Shown here: positions 15,140 to 23,007 of the stretch, piece by piece | How the letters are laid out: every line of letters starts with the position of its first letter | How positions within the stretch are numbered: position 1 is the stretch's first letter | Assembly: GCA_964570935.1 (NCBI GenBank) | Contig: CAZMZP010000102.1 | Coordinates: 1 to 23,879, forward strand | DNA: 23,879 nt | Direction: 5' to 3' | Source of the DNA: JAFGJU01 sp964570935 | GTDB taxonomy: Bacteria > Eisenbacteria > RBG-16-71-46 > JAFGJU01 | Position numbers and translations under genes: made by a program | Notes under the pieces: model-generated | The model's input: the letters and a program-made list of their open reading frames with translations, nothing else | Databases searched by the model: none | What the model was told of the DNA's origin: nothing

Positions 15140-18100
15140 ATGAATCGACAATATGCTTGCCGGATGGGATTTCTCGCTCTCGCGGGCATTGTTTGTGTCA
15201 TAGTACACGGCTCTCCAGCATGCAGCAGTGAGATTGATTCCTTGGTGTGCGGTGCGGCGAGCGACAGCACTTTGGCAATTCTTGGAGGAGGTCGCATAGC
15301 CGCCTCAGACAGCGTTGATGTGTTGCTCATATACGTTACGTTTCCAGTCCAAGATAGCACTAGGGTCCCGTACTACTATCAGACGTTCGAGAACCGATTC
15401 GCGGATTTCTATGATAGTCTCTCCTTCGGCCGGCACATCATAACGGCCGATACCTACTTGGCGCCCGGTGATACTACGGCGGTCATGGCTGATAGTTCGT
15501 CGATGTGGTACAAACTGGGCAACGGGGGCCATGGGAGGCTTAGCTACGAAATCCTAGAGAAGGTATATGCTCAGAGTAGTCAGGCGATTGACACGAGTGA
15601 TTGCATCATCGTCATTTGCTACGAGAGTCCTTTCGACACGAGCTACAACCGGAAATACGGCCAGGTATACGGTGTAGCCGACCTCGGACAGAACTATATC
15701 CCAGACTCACTGTCCTTCGATTGGTCTGGTCCGGGCGCGACAATATGGGTGGCCCCCACCGCGTGGGAGGCTAATAGGACGAAAGCCCAGAACTTTTTGG
15801 TGGCGCACGAATACGGCCACTTAGTTCTTGGGGCCACACGAGGTCACTCGCCTAATTGTCTGCCCAACGATCCCTTTGGTACCGGGGGGAACGGGTATTA
15901 TAACCTCTATTCTCTGATGGGGGCGTATATGCCCTGGAACTTCGGATCTACTCCAGACGGGTTTATTCCGCTTCATGTCATGGACCTTCTGTACCTAGGA
16001 TGGGTGAGTAAGACAGAAATCAAGAGTGATACGACAAACCTCAAGATTCGTGATCTGCGCGTCGCCGGCGGTCAGGTCTACCAGTTGTCGATGAAATCCG
16101 ATGAGTACTACCTCATATCGAACCACCAGCAGACGGGAGCCGATAGAGCTTATCCTGGCAAGGGCCTACTTATTTGGCATATCAAGGAGAACAAGTTCTG
16201 GGACCTGGAGTGCGCGGACGGAATGTTCACGGGCGGACAGCCCGACACCCAAAGCGGGAAAGACTCATTGGATGCCCCATATTATTATGGCCGCGCACGC
16301 GCCGCGGACTTCTTTGGCGGCTCGCCTGACACGTGTTTCAACGATTCTACAAATCCAAACACCCGTGGCTACGCATCCGCATGCCACTACGAACCGCAAA
16401 ATGTCATAACCAAGATCGCGGTAGAGAACATACATACTGTGAGCGACACCCTGGGCGTAGATGGTATATCCGTCGATCTCCATCCGCTCCTCTACGGTGG
16501 CACAACTGTCGCGCCCAACAATTCTCAGATATTCGGCTGTCCAGGCTGGGACGGCACCCCCCTGATTTTCACCGTAACGGTAGCAGAGTGCGACGGAACA
16601 CCCATACCGGGCATCAAAGCAGACAGTATCAAGACGGTCATACCCTATTATTGCTACGGAGACACAGTCAGGGCGGACTCTTCTACCAACGCTAATGGGA
16701 AGACCACGATTTCGCTGCGCCATCTGGGCCACGGGTGTAGCGAGGACGCCGAGGCTTTCAAGGTGTGGATTAACGGATTCTGGCTGTGGTGGGCCAATCA
16801 GAACGTCACCATTCGGACCGTGGACCTATTCGGTGACGATTGCCGAGTGACCGCGGAAGACGCTGAGGAGTTTGACAACCTGGGGGAATTCAGATGTGTT
16901 GACTATAACTTCAACAACTTGCCGCCCGACGAAGAGAGCGGTTATGTGAATTGTAGCTTGCAGCCGGGAGGAAAGTGCGATTTCCAAATGTTCAATGCCC
17001 ACTACTGGCACCCCATCAAGGTCACCTCGCCCGACGGTGATTCCTCCTGGGTCGTTGGAAGCCAGCAAGCCATCACATGGGTTGATAGCGATGCCAACAA
17101 CTCTTATGTAACCCTCGTTCTGTCCAAGGACAGCGGCAGTACTTTTCCCGACACAATCGCTACGGCCGAACCCAACGACGGGTCATATACGTGGACGATC
17201 CCCGGATCGGTTGTCCCCGCCGGCGCGGGGAGTCTAAACACATATCGAGTGAAAGCCATTGTATACGACAATGTCGGCGGATACATAGCCCATTCTGCGG
17301 CCGATACCAGCGACGTTGATTTCGCGATTACGTGGGGGACACCAACCTGCGGGACGATTTCGAGCAACACTACTTGGTCGGGGAGCATATACGTCCCTTG
17401 CGACGTGGTTGTTTCGTCTGGAGCCCAACTGACGGTCTCGCCAGGAACCCTTGTCCGCTTTGCCCAATCTGACAGCAGCCATAGCGGCGCGGACACGACG
17501 AAATGCGAGCTCATCGTCCAGGGCACGCTAACGGCGGATGGGACTTCCCAGAGCAAACCCACTTTCAGCTCTGCGACGAGTAGCCCGGCTGCTGGCGACT
17601 GGCGAGGAATAAGGCTCAGGCCTCACAACACGAACAACCTTCTTGATAACTGTGTGATCAAGTATGCCTACACCGGAATCGAGGCTGAGTCGACTACGGC
17701 ATCGGTGGATTCGTGCACGATTTCCTATTTTACGAACGATGGCATCAAGGCTATCGCCTCGGCAGTAGTCATACGCAAGAATACCATCGAGCTTGGTACT
17801 AGTGGAGTCCGAGGCATCGAGCTCACCTCTTCTACAAGCGGAGAAGTCTCGGGTAGCGCCGGCACTGGCCATCACAATAGCATCACCTGTTCCAGCAGCA
17901 ATACTAACACGACCTACGGTATTCTCTCGAGCGGGAGCGCCTCGGCAGACTTGGAGTATACGTGGATAGATGGCGTCAAGTACGGCATAAAGTGCAGTGG
18001 CTCATCCGGTCCCGCTATCGCGCACAACTGGATTCAGAACACGAAGAACAACGGTATACAGACTGCGGATGATGCGGCACCCTCGATTCACTACACGACG

Positions 18101-18667
18101 ATCCAGGGATTCCAGGGGACCGGCCTCACAGCAATTGATTACTCTAACCCGTACCTTGGCGCGGACACAGATTCCGGGTCCAACAGGGTTATTCCCAGTC
18201 AGACGTACAACTATTACGTGGCTAATCTTACCGAGTACACGATGATGGCGGAGCGCAACTGGTGGAACACGTCTACGCCCAGTTCCGGAAAGTTCTATGG
18301 TGACGTGGACTATAGCCCGGTTAATTCTACGGACCCGGGGACTTCATATGAGCTCCCTCTTGTACCAGATCCGGGCAGTCCGCCGGCAACGCCTTATGCC
18401 GTGCAGAACTACCCCAACCCGTTTAACCCCACGACAACCATCGAATACGGGGTTTCCGCCCCGAATCGGCGTGTAAGGATTGCCGTGTATGATCTTGTGG
18501 GACGAGTTGTGGCAGTGCTTGTGGACGCGCCAAAGCCCGCAGGACGATACGCGGCGACCTGGGATGGTAGGAATGCCAGGGGAGAGGCTGTCGCGTCTGG
18601 CGTCTATTTCTATGAAGTCGAGATTGATGAATTCAGACAGGCAAAGAAGCTCGTTGTGCTGAAGTAG
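15140..18667 (+). CDS. Secreted M6-like metalloprotease with beta-helix and FlgD-like sorting domain
   Basis: Large exported protein, 1175 residues. Signal peptide 1-~29. Residues ~55-430 form an immune-inhibitor-A/M6-type zinc protease domain: VDVLLIYVTFPVQDS, then the HExxH site HEYGH with H223, E224 and H227, then IPLHVMDLLYLGW and LLIWHIKEN. Around 560-624 is a degenerate dockerin/EF-hand-like stretch (CRVTAEDAEEFDN, CDFQMFNAHYW). Residues ~624-735 resemble the KNH/Ser-Thr-rich Ig-like domain (ITWVDSD, VLSKDSGSTF, DGSYTWTIPGS). About 736-1060 is a right-handed beta-helix (GTLVRFAQ, DWRGIRLRP, NCVIKYAYTGIEA, repeated short rungs). Residues 1088-1175 are the FlgD-like Ig sorting domain (NYPNPFNPTTTIEYG ... 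SGVYFYEVE). The start is the ATG at 15140 with AGGGGGAG at 15129-15136; the frame is open upstream, but those codons lie in the leader and the beta-helix gene. It is probably cell-surface or released, and cleavage of its substrate is inferred only. Confidence 0.82.
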   Translation: MNRQYACRMGFLALAGIVCVIVHGSPACSSEIDSLVCGAASDSTLAILGGGRIAASDSVDVLLIYVTFPVQDSTRVPYYYQTFENRFADFYDSLSFGRHIITADTYLAPGDTTAVMADSSSMWYKLGNGGHGRLSYEILEKVYAQSSQAIDTSDCIIVICYESPFDTSYNRKYGQVYGVADLGQNYIPDSLSFDWSGPGATIWVAPTAWEANRTKAQNFLVAHEYGHLVLGATRGHSPNCLPNDPFGTGGNGYYNLYSLMGAYMPWNFGSTPDGFIPLHVMDLLYLGWVSKTEIKSDTTNLKIRDLRVAGGQVYQLSMKSDEYYLISNHQQTGADRAYPGKGLLIWHIKENKFWDLECADGMFTGGQPDTQSGKDSLDAPYYYGRARAADFFGGSPDTCFNDSTNPNTRGYASACHYEPQNVITKIAVENIHTVSDTLGVDGISVDLHPLLYGGTTVAPNNSQIFGCPGWDGTPLIFTVTVAECDGTPIPGIKADSIKTVIPYYCYGDTVRADSSTNANGKTTISLRHLGHGCSEDAEAFKVWINGFWLWWANQNVTIRTVDLFGDDCRVTAEDAEEFDNLGEFRCVDYNFNNLPPDEESGYVNCSLQPGGKCDFQMFNAHYWHPIKVTSPDGDSSWVVGSQQAITWVDSDANNSYVTLVLSKDSGSTFPDTIATAEPNDGSYTWTIPGSVVPAGAGSLNTYRVKAIVYDNVGGYIAHSAADTSDVDFAITWGTPTCGTISSNTTWSGSIYVPCDVVVSSGAQLTVSPGTLVRFAQSDSSHSGADTTKCELIVQGTLTADGTSQSKPTFSSATSSPAAGDWRGIRLRPHNTNNLLDNCVIKYAYTGIEAESTTASVDSCTISYFTNDGIKAIASAVVIRKNTIELGTSGVRGIELTSSTSGEVSGSAGTGHHNSITCSSSNTNTTYGILSSGSASADLEYTWIDGVKYGIKCSGSSGPAIAHNWIQNTKNNGIQTADDAAPSIHYTTIQGFQGTGLTAIDYSNPYLGADTDSGSNRVIPSQTYNYYVANLTEYTMMAERNWWNTSTPSSGKFYGDVDYSPVNSTDPGTSYELPLVPDPGSPPATPYAVQNYPNPFNPTTTIEYGVSAPNRRVRIAVYDLVGRVVAVLVDAPKPAGRYAATWDGRNARGEAVASGVYFYEVEIDEFRQAKKLVVLK

Positions 18668-18692
18668 GTTTTTCAGCGAGGAGGAGGGGATT

Positions 18693-19217
18693 ATGAAGAA
18701 GATGGTAGTTCTCTCATTAGCTGTCCTCTGCGTTATTGGGGTGGCTGTGGCCGCCTCTGCCCGGACGCTGGAGCTCGAAGCCACCCAAGTCGCGGCAATC
18801 AAACCCGCCGCTGATTCCGATGACTTGCGGTTTCTCGTACAGTTTGACTTACCGGGGTTTCTAGAGGGGCGTTCCATTGACTTCGCTTGCATCAGCTTTG
18901 GCGCCGACTGCGCCGGCGAGGATGGAGCCGTTTCCTTCCAGGCCTTTGCAGTCACCCGAGCTTGGGGCCAGGAGACCGTGAGTTGGGAGGGTTCTTGGGA
19001 GACGCCCGGGGGTGACTGGAACGGGCACTCGTCCGCGTACTCGATTACCGAAGCAGGAAGCGGCGAAACGGTACAGTTTGACGTCACCGACTTTGTCAAT
19101 GCGTGGCTTAAGAATCCTTCGAAGAACTTTGGAATCATTGTCAAGGTTTCGGGCCCGTTTTTCGGAACCTTTTCGGTCTGGAGAGAAGTTCCTCCAAGAC
19201 TTGAGCTTCTCTATTGA
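18693..19217 (+). CDS. Secreted DNRLRE-like (CBM96-type) protein
   Basis: 174-residue exported protein. Signal peptide MKKMVVLSLAVLCVIGVAVA with a likely cut after ASA. The rest resembles a single DNRLRE/disaggregatase-related beta-sandwich: LRFLVQFDLPG (the 'R.l..Fdlp' opening), VTRAWGQETVSWEGS (the hallmark 'W.e..vtW.' block), VQFDVTDFVNAWLKNPSKNFGIIVKV (the 'DVT..V..W..g..NyGi.l' block) and a PRLELLY end. In known proteins this fold is a surface or carbohydrate-binding module; here it stands alone with no enzyme attached. The Shine-Dalgarno GAGGAGGAGGGG at 18678-18689 is strong. It starts 25 bases after the protease gene and is probably co-transcribed with it. The ligand is unknown. Confidence 0.72.
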   Translation: MKKMVVLSLAVLCVIGVAVAASARTLELEATQVAAIKPAADSDDLRFLVQFDLPGFLEGRSIDFACISFGADCAGEDGAVSFQAFAVTRAWGQETVSWEGSWETPGGDWNGHSSAYSITEAGSGETVQFDVTDFVNAWLKNPSKNFGIIVKVSGPFFGTFSVWREVPPRLELLY

Positions 19218-19239
19218 AGTCTTACTGCGCACATATTCG

Positions 19240-19269
19240 CCTGGGTGGACCCCCCTCTGCCCACCCAGG
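19240..19269 (+). terminator. GC-rich hairpin after the DNRLRE gene, possible terminator
   Basis: A perfect 9-base stem CCTGGGTGG (19240-19248) / CCACCCAGG (19261-19269) with a 12-base loop, 22 bases after the stop codon. No T-run follows on the + strand, so it may stabilise the mRNA end or terminate inefficiently. It lies directly upstream of copy 2 of the 76-base repeat. Confidence 0.5.
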
Positions 19270-19271
19270 GC

Positions 19272-19347
19272 TCAAAATACGCGGACCACGCCTCAAAGGG
19301 CCCCTAGCGACGCTCTACGAGGCCCCACAAGCCACGATTTGGACCAG
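19272..19347 (+). repeat. Imperfect 76-base direct repeat, copy 2
   Basis: Ungapped match to 13676-13751 at 56 of 76 positions. It ends 13 bases before the dapB ATG, just upstream of its Shine-Dalgarno. The peptide frame shared with copy 1 is also in frame with dapB. No T-run or clear dyad inside the repeat explains it as a terminator. Confidence 0.85.
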
Positions 19348-19359
19348 CGAGGAGTCCGG

Positions 19360-20133
19360 ATGATGAAAAAGCGTATCCTGGTATCGGGCATATGCGGTCG
19401 GATGGGCGGCAGAGTGGCTGAGCGCGTGTCTCTGGAGCCGGACCTCGTGCTCGTGGCCGGCGTTGAAAGCCCGGACCACCCCAGCGCGGGTGGGTCAGTC
19501 AGACTGCAAGGGGCGGACGTGCGTGTGTTCGCCGGATTCTCGGCGGCCGTCCCGGCGACAGACCTGGTCGTCGACTTCAGCTCTCCCCGCGGCACGAGCG
19601 AAGCGCTGACGTTCTGCATTGAAAGGGGCATCCCCCTCGTGACCGGCACGACCGGGCTCGACGATGAAGGCCTCAAGAACTTAAAATCGGCGTCGGGTTG
19701 CATACCGATCCTGGTCTCACCCAACATGAGCCGGGGGGTGAACCTGATAGACAACCTCCTGCCGCGCGTTCTGCGCATGACGGGCGACGGATGCGACGTG
19801 GAGATAGTAGAGAAGCATCACCGCGCCAAGAAGGACTCGCCCAGCGGCACCGCGATACGACTTGCCCGGACGCTGGCGGAAAGCGGCGGAGCCGGGAGCA
19901 GGAACGTTGCCATCCACTCAGTCCGGGCCGGCGACGTGGTGGGCGAGCACACCGTGATTTTCGGACTCAGGGGTGAGAGAATCGAGATAAAGCACGTCGT
20001 GGAGTCCAGGGACTGCTTCGCGTCCGGCGCCATCGCCTGCGCAAAGTTCCTGCTGGGCAAGCCGCCAGGCTGGTACACCATGAGCGACGTGCTGGGCGAT
20101 TCACCCCCGCCCGATGTGGAGAAAAGACCGTAA
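19360..20133 (+). CDS. dapB: 4-hydroxy-tetrahydrodipicolinate reductase
   Basis: NAD(P)H-dependent reductase that follows DapA in diaminopimelate/lysine synthesis. Rossmann motif SGICGRMGGRVAE near the N-terminus, VVDFSSP, TGTTGLDD, SPNMSRGVN (the family's PNFSxGVN with Met for Phe), and the signature EIVEKHHRAKKDSPSGTA that holds the catalytic histidine and lysine. VVGEHTVIF and ESRDCFASGA complete the C-terminal domain. The start is the ATG at 19360, with GAGGAG at 19349-19354; the ATG at 19363 is equally possible. The frame is open well upstream, but that part covers the repeat and the end of the DNRLRE gene. 257 residues is normal. It is separated from dapA by about 8.8 kb, whereas the two usually sit side by side in dap clusters. 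Confidence 0.96.
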   Translation: MMKKRILVSGICGRMGGRVAERVSLEPDLVLVAGVESPDHPSAGGSVRLQGADVRVFAGFSAAVPATDLVVDFSSPRGTSEALTFCIERGIPLVTGTTGLDDEGLKNLKSASGCIPILVSPNMSRGVNLIDNLLPRVLRMTGDGCDVEIVEKHHRAKKDSPSGTAIRLARTLAESGGAGSRNVAIHSVRAGDVVGEHTVIFGLRGERIEIKHVVESRDCFASGAIACAKFLLGKPPGWYTMSDVLGDSPPPDVEKRP

Positions 20134-20147
20134 GGGAGGCGCTTCCC

Positions 20148-22991
20148 CTGGACAGCACACGCCTCACTCCGAGAGTCCTGGCCGCATTCCTCAGCCTCTT
20201 GCTCGCGTGCGCGATTCCGTCAGTCTGCCCCGGCCAGGGCATGTTCGGCAAGAACAAGGTCCAGTATTCGGACCTCCGGTGGCACGAGCTCGACGGCAGG
20301 TACGTCCGCGTCTACTTCTACTCCGAGGAAAGGGACCTGGCCTGCGCCGCTCTGGCTCTGGCCGATTCGATGTCGGCCGCCCTGGCCGACACCTTCAGGC
20401 ACGAACCCGAGAAGAAAATACCCCTGGTTCTCTACGGTTCGCAGAGAGATTTCCAGCATTCCAACATCGTGCCGTTTCTCCTGCCGGAGGAGGTGGCCGG
20501 CCTCACGGAGTTCGCGAAGGGCAGGGTTCTTGTGCCGTACACGGGCTCCTCGTATCGCTTCAGGTGGGTGCTCTTCCACGAGCTCACGCACGCTTTCGTG
20601 ATGGACAAGATCGGCTCCACCCTGGCCAGGCGGAAGAAGCCCCTTAATTATTATCCGCCGACGTGGTTTTCGGAGGGACTGGCCGAGTACATGTCCGCGT
20701 CGCCGAACCCGGCCATGGAGGTGCTTCTCAGGGACGCCGTGCTGTCGGAACAGGTGGTGCCGCTGGACCAGATGTGGAGGATATCCGGGAGCATCATGGT
20801 TTACAGGGAAGGCCAGTCGCTTGTCACGCACATCGCCGCCAGATTCGGCTTCTCCACCTTCGTGGACGTGCTCGAGAAATGGGGCGACGAGAAGACCTTC
20901 GACGGACTGCTGGCAAGGCAGCTGGGGATATCGCTGAAAGAGCTGAACGACGGATGGGAACGGGAACTCAAGGAGAAGTACTATCCGTCCGTCCAGGAAC
21001 GGGACTGGCCCTCGGCCTTCGCGCAGCAGGTCGTCACAGGCAAGAGGCTCTGTCTGGCGCCGCTGTGGGTCAAGTCGGACGGCGGGCCGGGCGCGTTGGC
21101 TTACATGACGGCGCAGGGCGAGACGGCGGAGCTCAGGCTCACGGAGCTGGACTGTCCTCCGGGAAAGACCCGGGATCGACTGCTTGCCAGGGCGGGCACG
21201 TCCAAGCAGTACGAGTCGCTGCATCTGTTCCGAAGCCGGCTGTCCGATGGCCCGACGGGGCTGCTGGCTTTCTCCGCCCAAAAGGGGGAGCGCGACGTGA
21301 TACACCTGCTGGACCCCGTGACCGCGCGCCGGTCTTACACGATAGAGCTCCCGGGCCTGCTGGCCCTGTCGTCTCCCGCAGTCTCGCCTGACGGTGGAAG
21401 GGTCGCCGTGGCCGGGCAGGACGCGTCCGGACAGTGCGACCTTTACGTAGTGCGCCTCGCGGACAGGTCGCTTCTCAGACTGACGAACGACGCGTTCGAC
21501 GACAGGGACCCGGATTGGACTCCGGACGGGCTGACGATCGTGTTCTCTTCGGACAGGTGTGACTCCTCCGTCGCGGGCAGGTATCAGATCTTCTCTTGCC
21601 CGGCCGCGGGCGGCGAAGTGCGTCTTCTCACTGCCGGGGAATGCTCGAACACTGAGCCCAGGATCTCGCCGTCCGGAAGGTACGTGGCGTTCATTTCGGA
21701 CAGGGAAGGGGTGCCGGACCTGTACCTCAGGGACGTTCGCGATGGTTCCACGGCGCGCGTGACGCACTCGCTGGCCGGAGTGCAGATGCCGTGCTGGGGA
21801 GACACCGACAGCACGGTCTACCTTGTCTGCCTCTCATACGGCCGGTACACGATAGGCCGTGTGGCAACCAGGCTTGACTCTCTGGACTGGCAGGCGAGGG
21901 CCGAAGAGTACGCTGCCCGGACGGAGTGTCTGCGGCCGGAGGGCTCGGCGCCCACCACGAACGCACCGCTGCCGTGCGGCGGCCTGGCGCAGGCGGCCAG
22001 GCCCTACAGGGCCAGGTTCGGGCTCGACTTCGCCAGGACGACGATGGGTTATGACCCCGAATTCGTGGGGGGCGGCTCGGGGCAGCTGGCGCTCAGCGAC
22101 ATGCTTGGCAACCGCCACGTGCTGGTGTACGTCAGCAGCCAGAGCGAGCAGGGAGGAGACCTGCTGGGCACGCTCAGCGCGGGCGCGTCCTACCTCGACC
22201 TGACCGGAAGAATTTCGTACGGGTTCGGAGTTTTCTCTCTGGGCACGGTCTACGACGAGGAGCTGGATATTCTGCGGCAGGAGAGGCGTTCCGGGATTCT
22301 GCTGTATGCCGCCTATCCGACTTCCAGGTTCGAGAGGATTGAAGGGAACATCGTGGCCAGGTACTCGGACGAGTATCCTTACAGGAGAGGCCCGCGCGAT
22401 CGAGCACTTCTGGTGTCCAACTACGTGTCTTACGTCTGGGACAACACGAACCTCGCTGGCGCCGGAGAACTGGTGGGCACGCGAGCCTACCTGACCCTGG
22501 GCTTCACGCGCGACGTCACGAGAGGAGTGGCCGATTACGTGCTCTTCCAGGCGGACCTCAGACGGAGCGCGTCACTTTCACGCAACGTCATAGTTGCCTC
22601 GAGGCTGGAGACGCGGTCGACTTTCGGCGATGAAGGACGCAGGTTCTTTCTCGGGGGGCCGTCCACGTTGCGGGGCTACGGCACTAGAACGCTCTCCGGA
22701 AAGAACGTGCTGCTCGTCAACAACGAGCTGAGGCTTCCGCTTCTTGCCAGATTGGCCTTCAGGACTCCCGGAGGCACGCTTCCCTTGCCGACGATCAAGG
22801 GGGCGCTGTTTTTCGACGCGGCCACTGCCGGGGACGCCAGATGGGACCCGTGGAGGGGTTCACTCGGAGTCGGGTTCTATCTGGGCGGAGGTTACTTCCC
22901 GGTCGTGCGCTTCAACGTCGCCTGGAGGACTGATTTTCACACAGTGGATGCGAAGCCCGTCCGGGAGTTCACTGTGGGCTGGAACTACTAG
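20148..22991 (+). CDS. Peptidase-MA-like / TolB-propeller / Omp85-barrel fusion protein
   Basis: Outer-membrane protein of 947 residues with three parts. A signal peptide (RLTPRVLAAFLSLLLACAIP) is complete only if translation starts at the CTG at 20148, which has GGGAGG at 20134-20139; the first ordinary start, TTG at 20199, would leave no charged N-region. Residues ~40-300 form a gluzincin-like zinc peptidase of the MA type: H144-E145-L-T-H148, with the third ligand probably E176 in WFSEGLAEY. Residues ~330-600 hold TolB/PD40-type propeller blades (AVSPDGGRVAV, LYVVRLADRSLLRLT, ISPSGRYVAFISDREGVPDLYL). Residues ~619-947 look like an Omp85/BamA-type barrel: FFLGGPSTLRGYGTR with the LRGY motif at 841-844, alternating strands, and a terminal FTVGWNY with a C-terminal aromatic as in barrel signals. 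It follows dapB by 14 bases. The role is unknown; surface proteolysis or outer-membrane assembly are options. Confidence 0.82.
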   Translation: MDSTRLTPRVLAAFLSLLLACAIPSVCPGQGMFGKNKVQYSDLRWHELDGRYVRVYFYSEERDLACAALALADSMSAALADTFRHEPEKKIPLVLYGSQRDFQHSNIVPFLLPEEVAGLTEFAKGRVLVPYTGSSYRFRWVLFHELTHAFVMDKIGSTLARRKKPLNYYPPTWFSEGLAEYMSASPNPAMEVLLRDAVLSEQVVPLDQMWRISGSIMVYREGQSLVTHIAARFGFSTFVDVLEKWGDEKTFDGLLARQLGISLKELNDGWERELKEKYYPSVQERDWPSAFAQQVVTGKRLCLAPLWVKSDGGPGALAYMTAQGETAELRLTELDCPPGKTRDRLLARAGTSKQYESLHLFRSRLSDGPTGLLAFSAQKGERDVIHLLDPVTARRSYTIELPGLLALSSPAVSPDGGRVAVAGQDASGQCDLYVVRLADRSLLRLTNDAFDDRDPDWTPDGLTIVFSSDRCDSSVAGRYQIFSCPAAGGEVRLLTAGECSNTEPRISPSGRYVAFISDREGVPDLYLRDVRDGSTARVTHSLAGVQMPCWGDTDSTVYLVCLSYGRYTIGRVATRLDSLDWQARAEEYAARTECLRPEGSAPTTNAPLPCGGLAQAARPYRARFGLDFARTTMGYDPEFVGGGSGQLALSDMLGNRHVLVYVSSQSEQGGDLLGTLSAGASYLDLTGRISYGFGVFSLGTVYDEELDILRQERRSGILLYAAYPTSRFERIEGNIVARYSDEYPYRRGPRDRALLVSNYVSYVWDNTNLAGAGELVGTRAYLTLGFTRDVTRGVADYVLFQADLRRSASLSRNVIVASRLETRSTFGDEGRRFFLGGPSTLRGYGTRTLSGKNVLLVNNELRLPLLARLAFRTPGGTLPLPTIKGALFFDAATAGDARWDPWRGSLGVGFYLGGGYFPVVRFNVAWRTDFHTVDAKPVREFTVGWNY

Positions 22992-23007
22992 GCCGTTCCG
23001 GCGCGGC

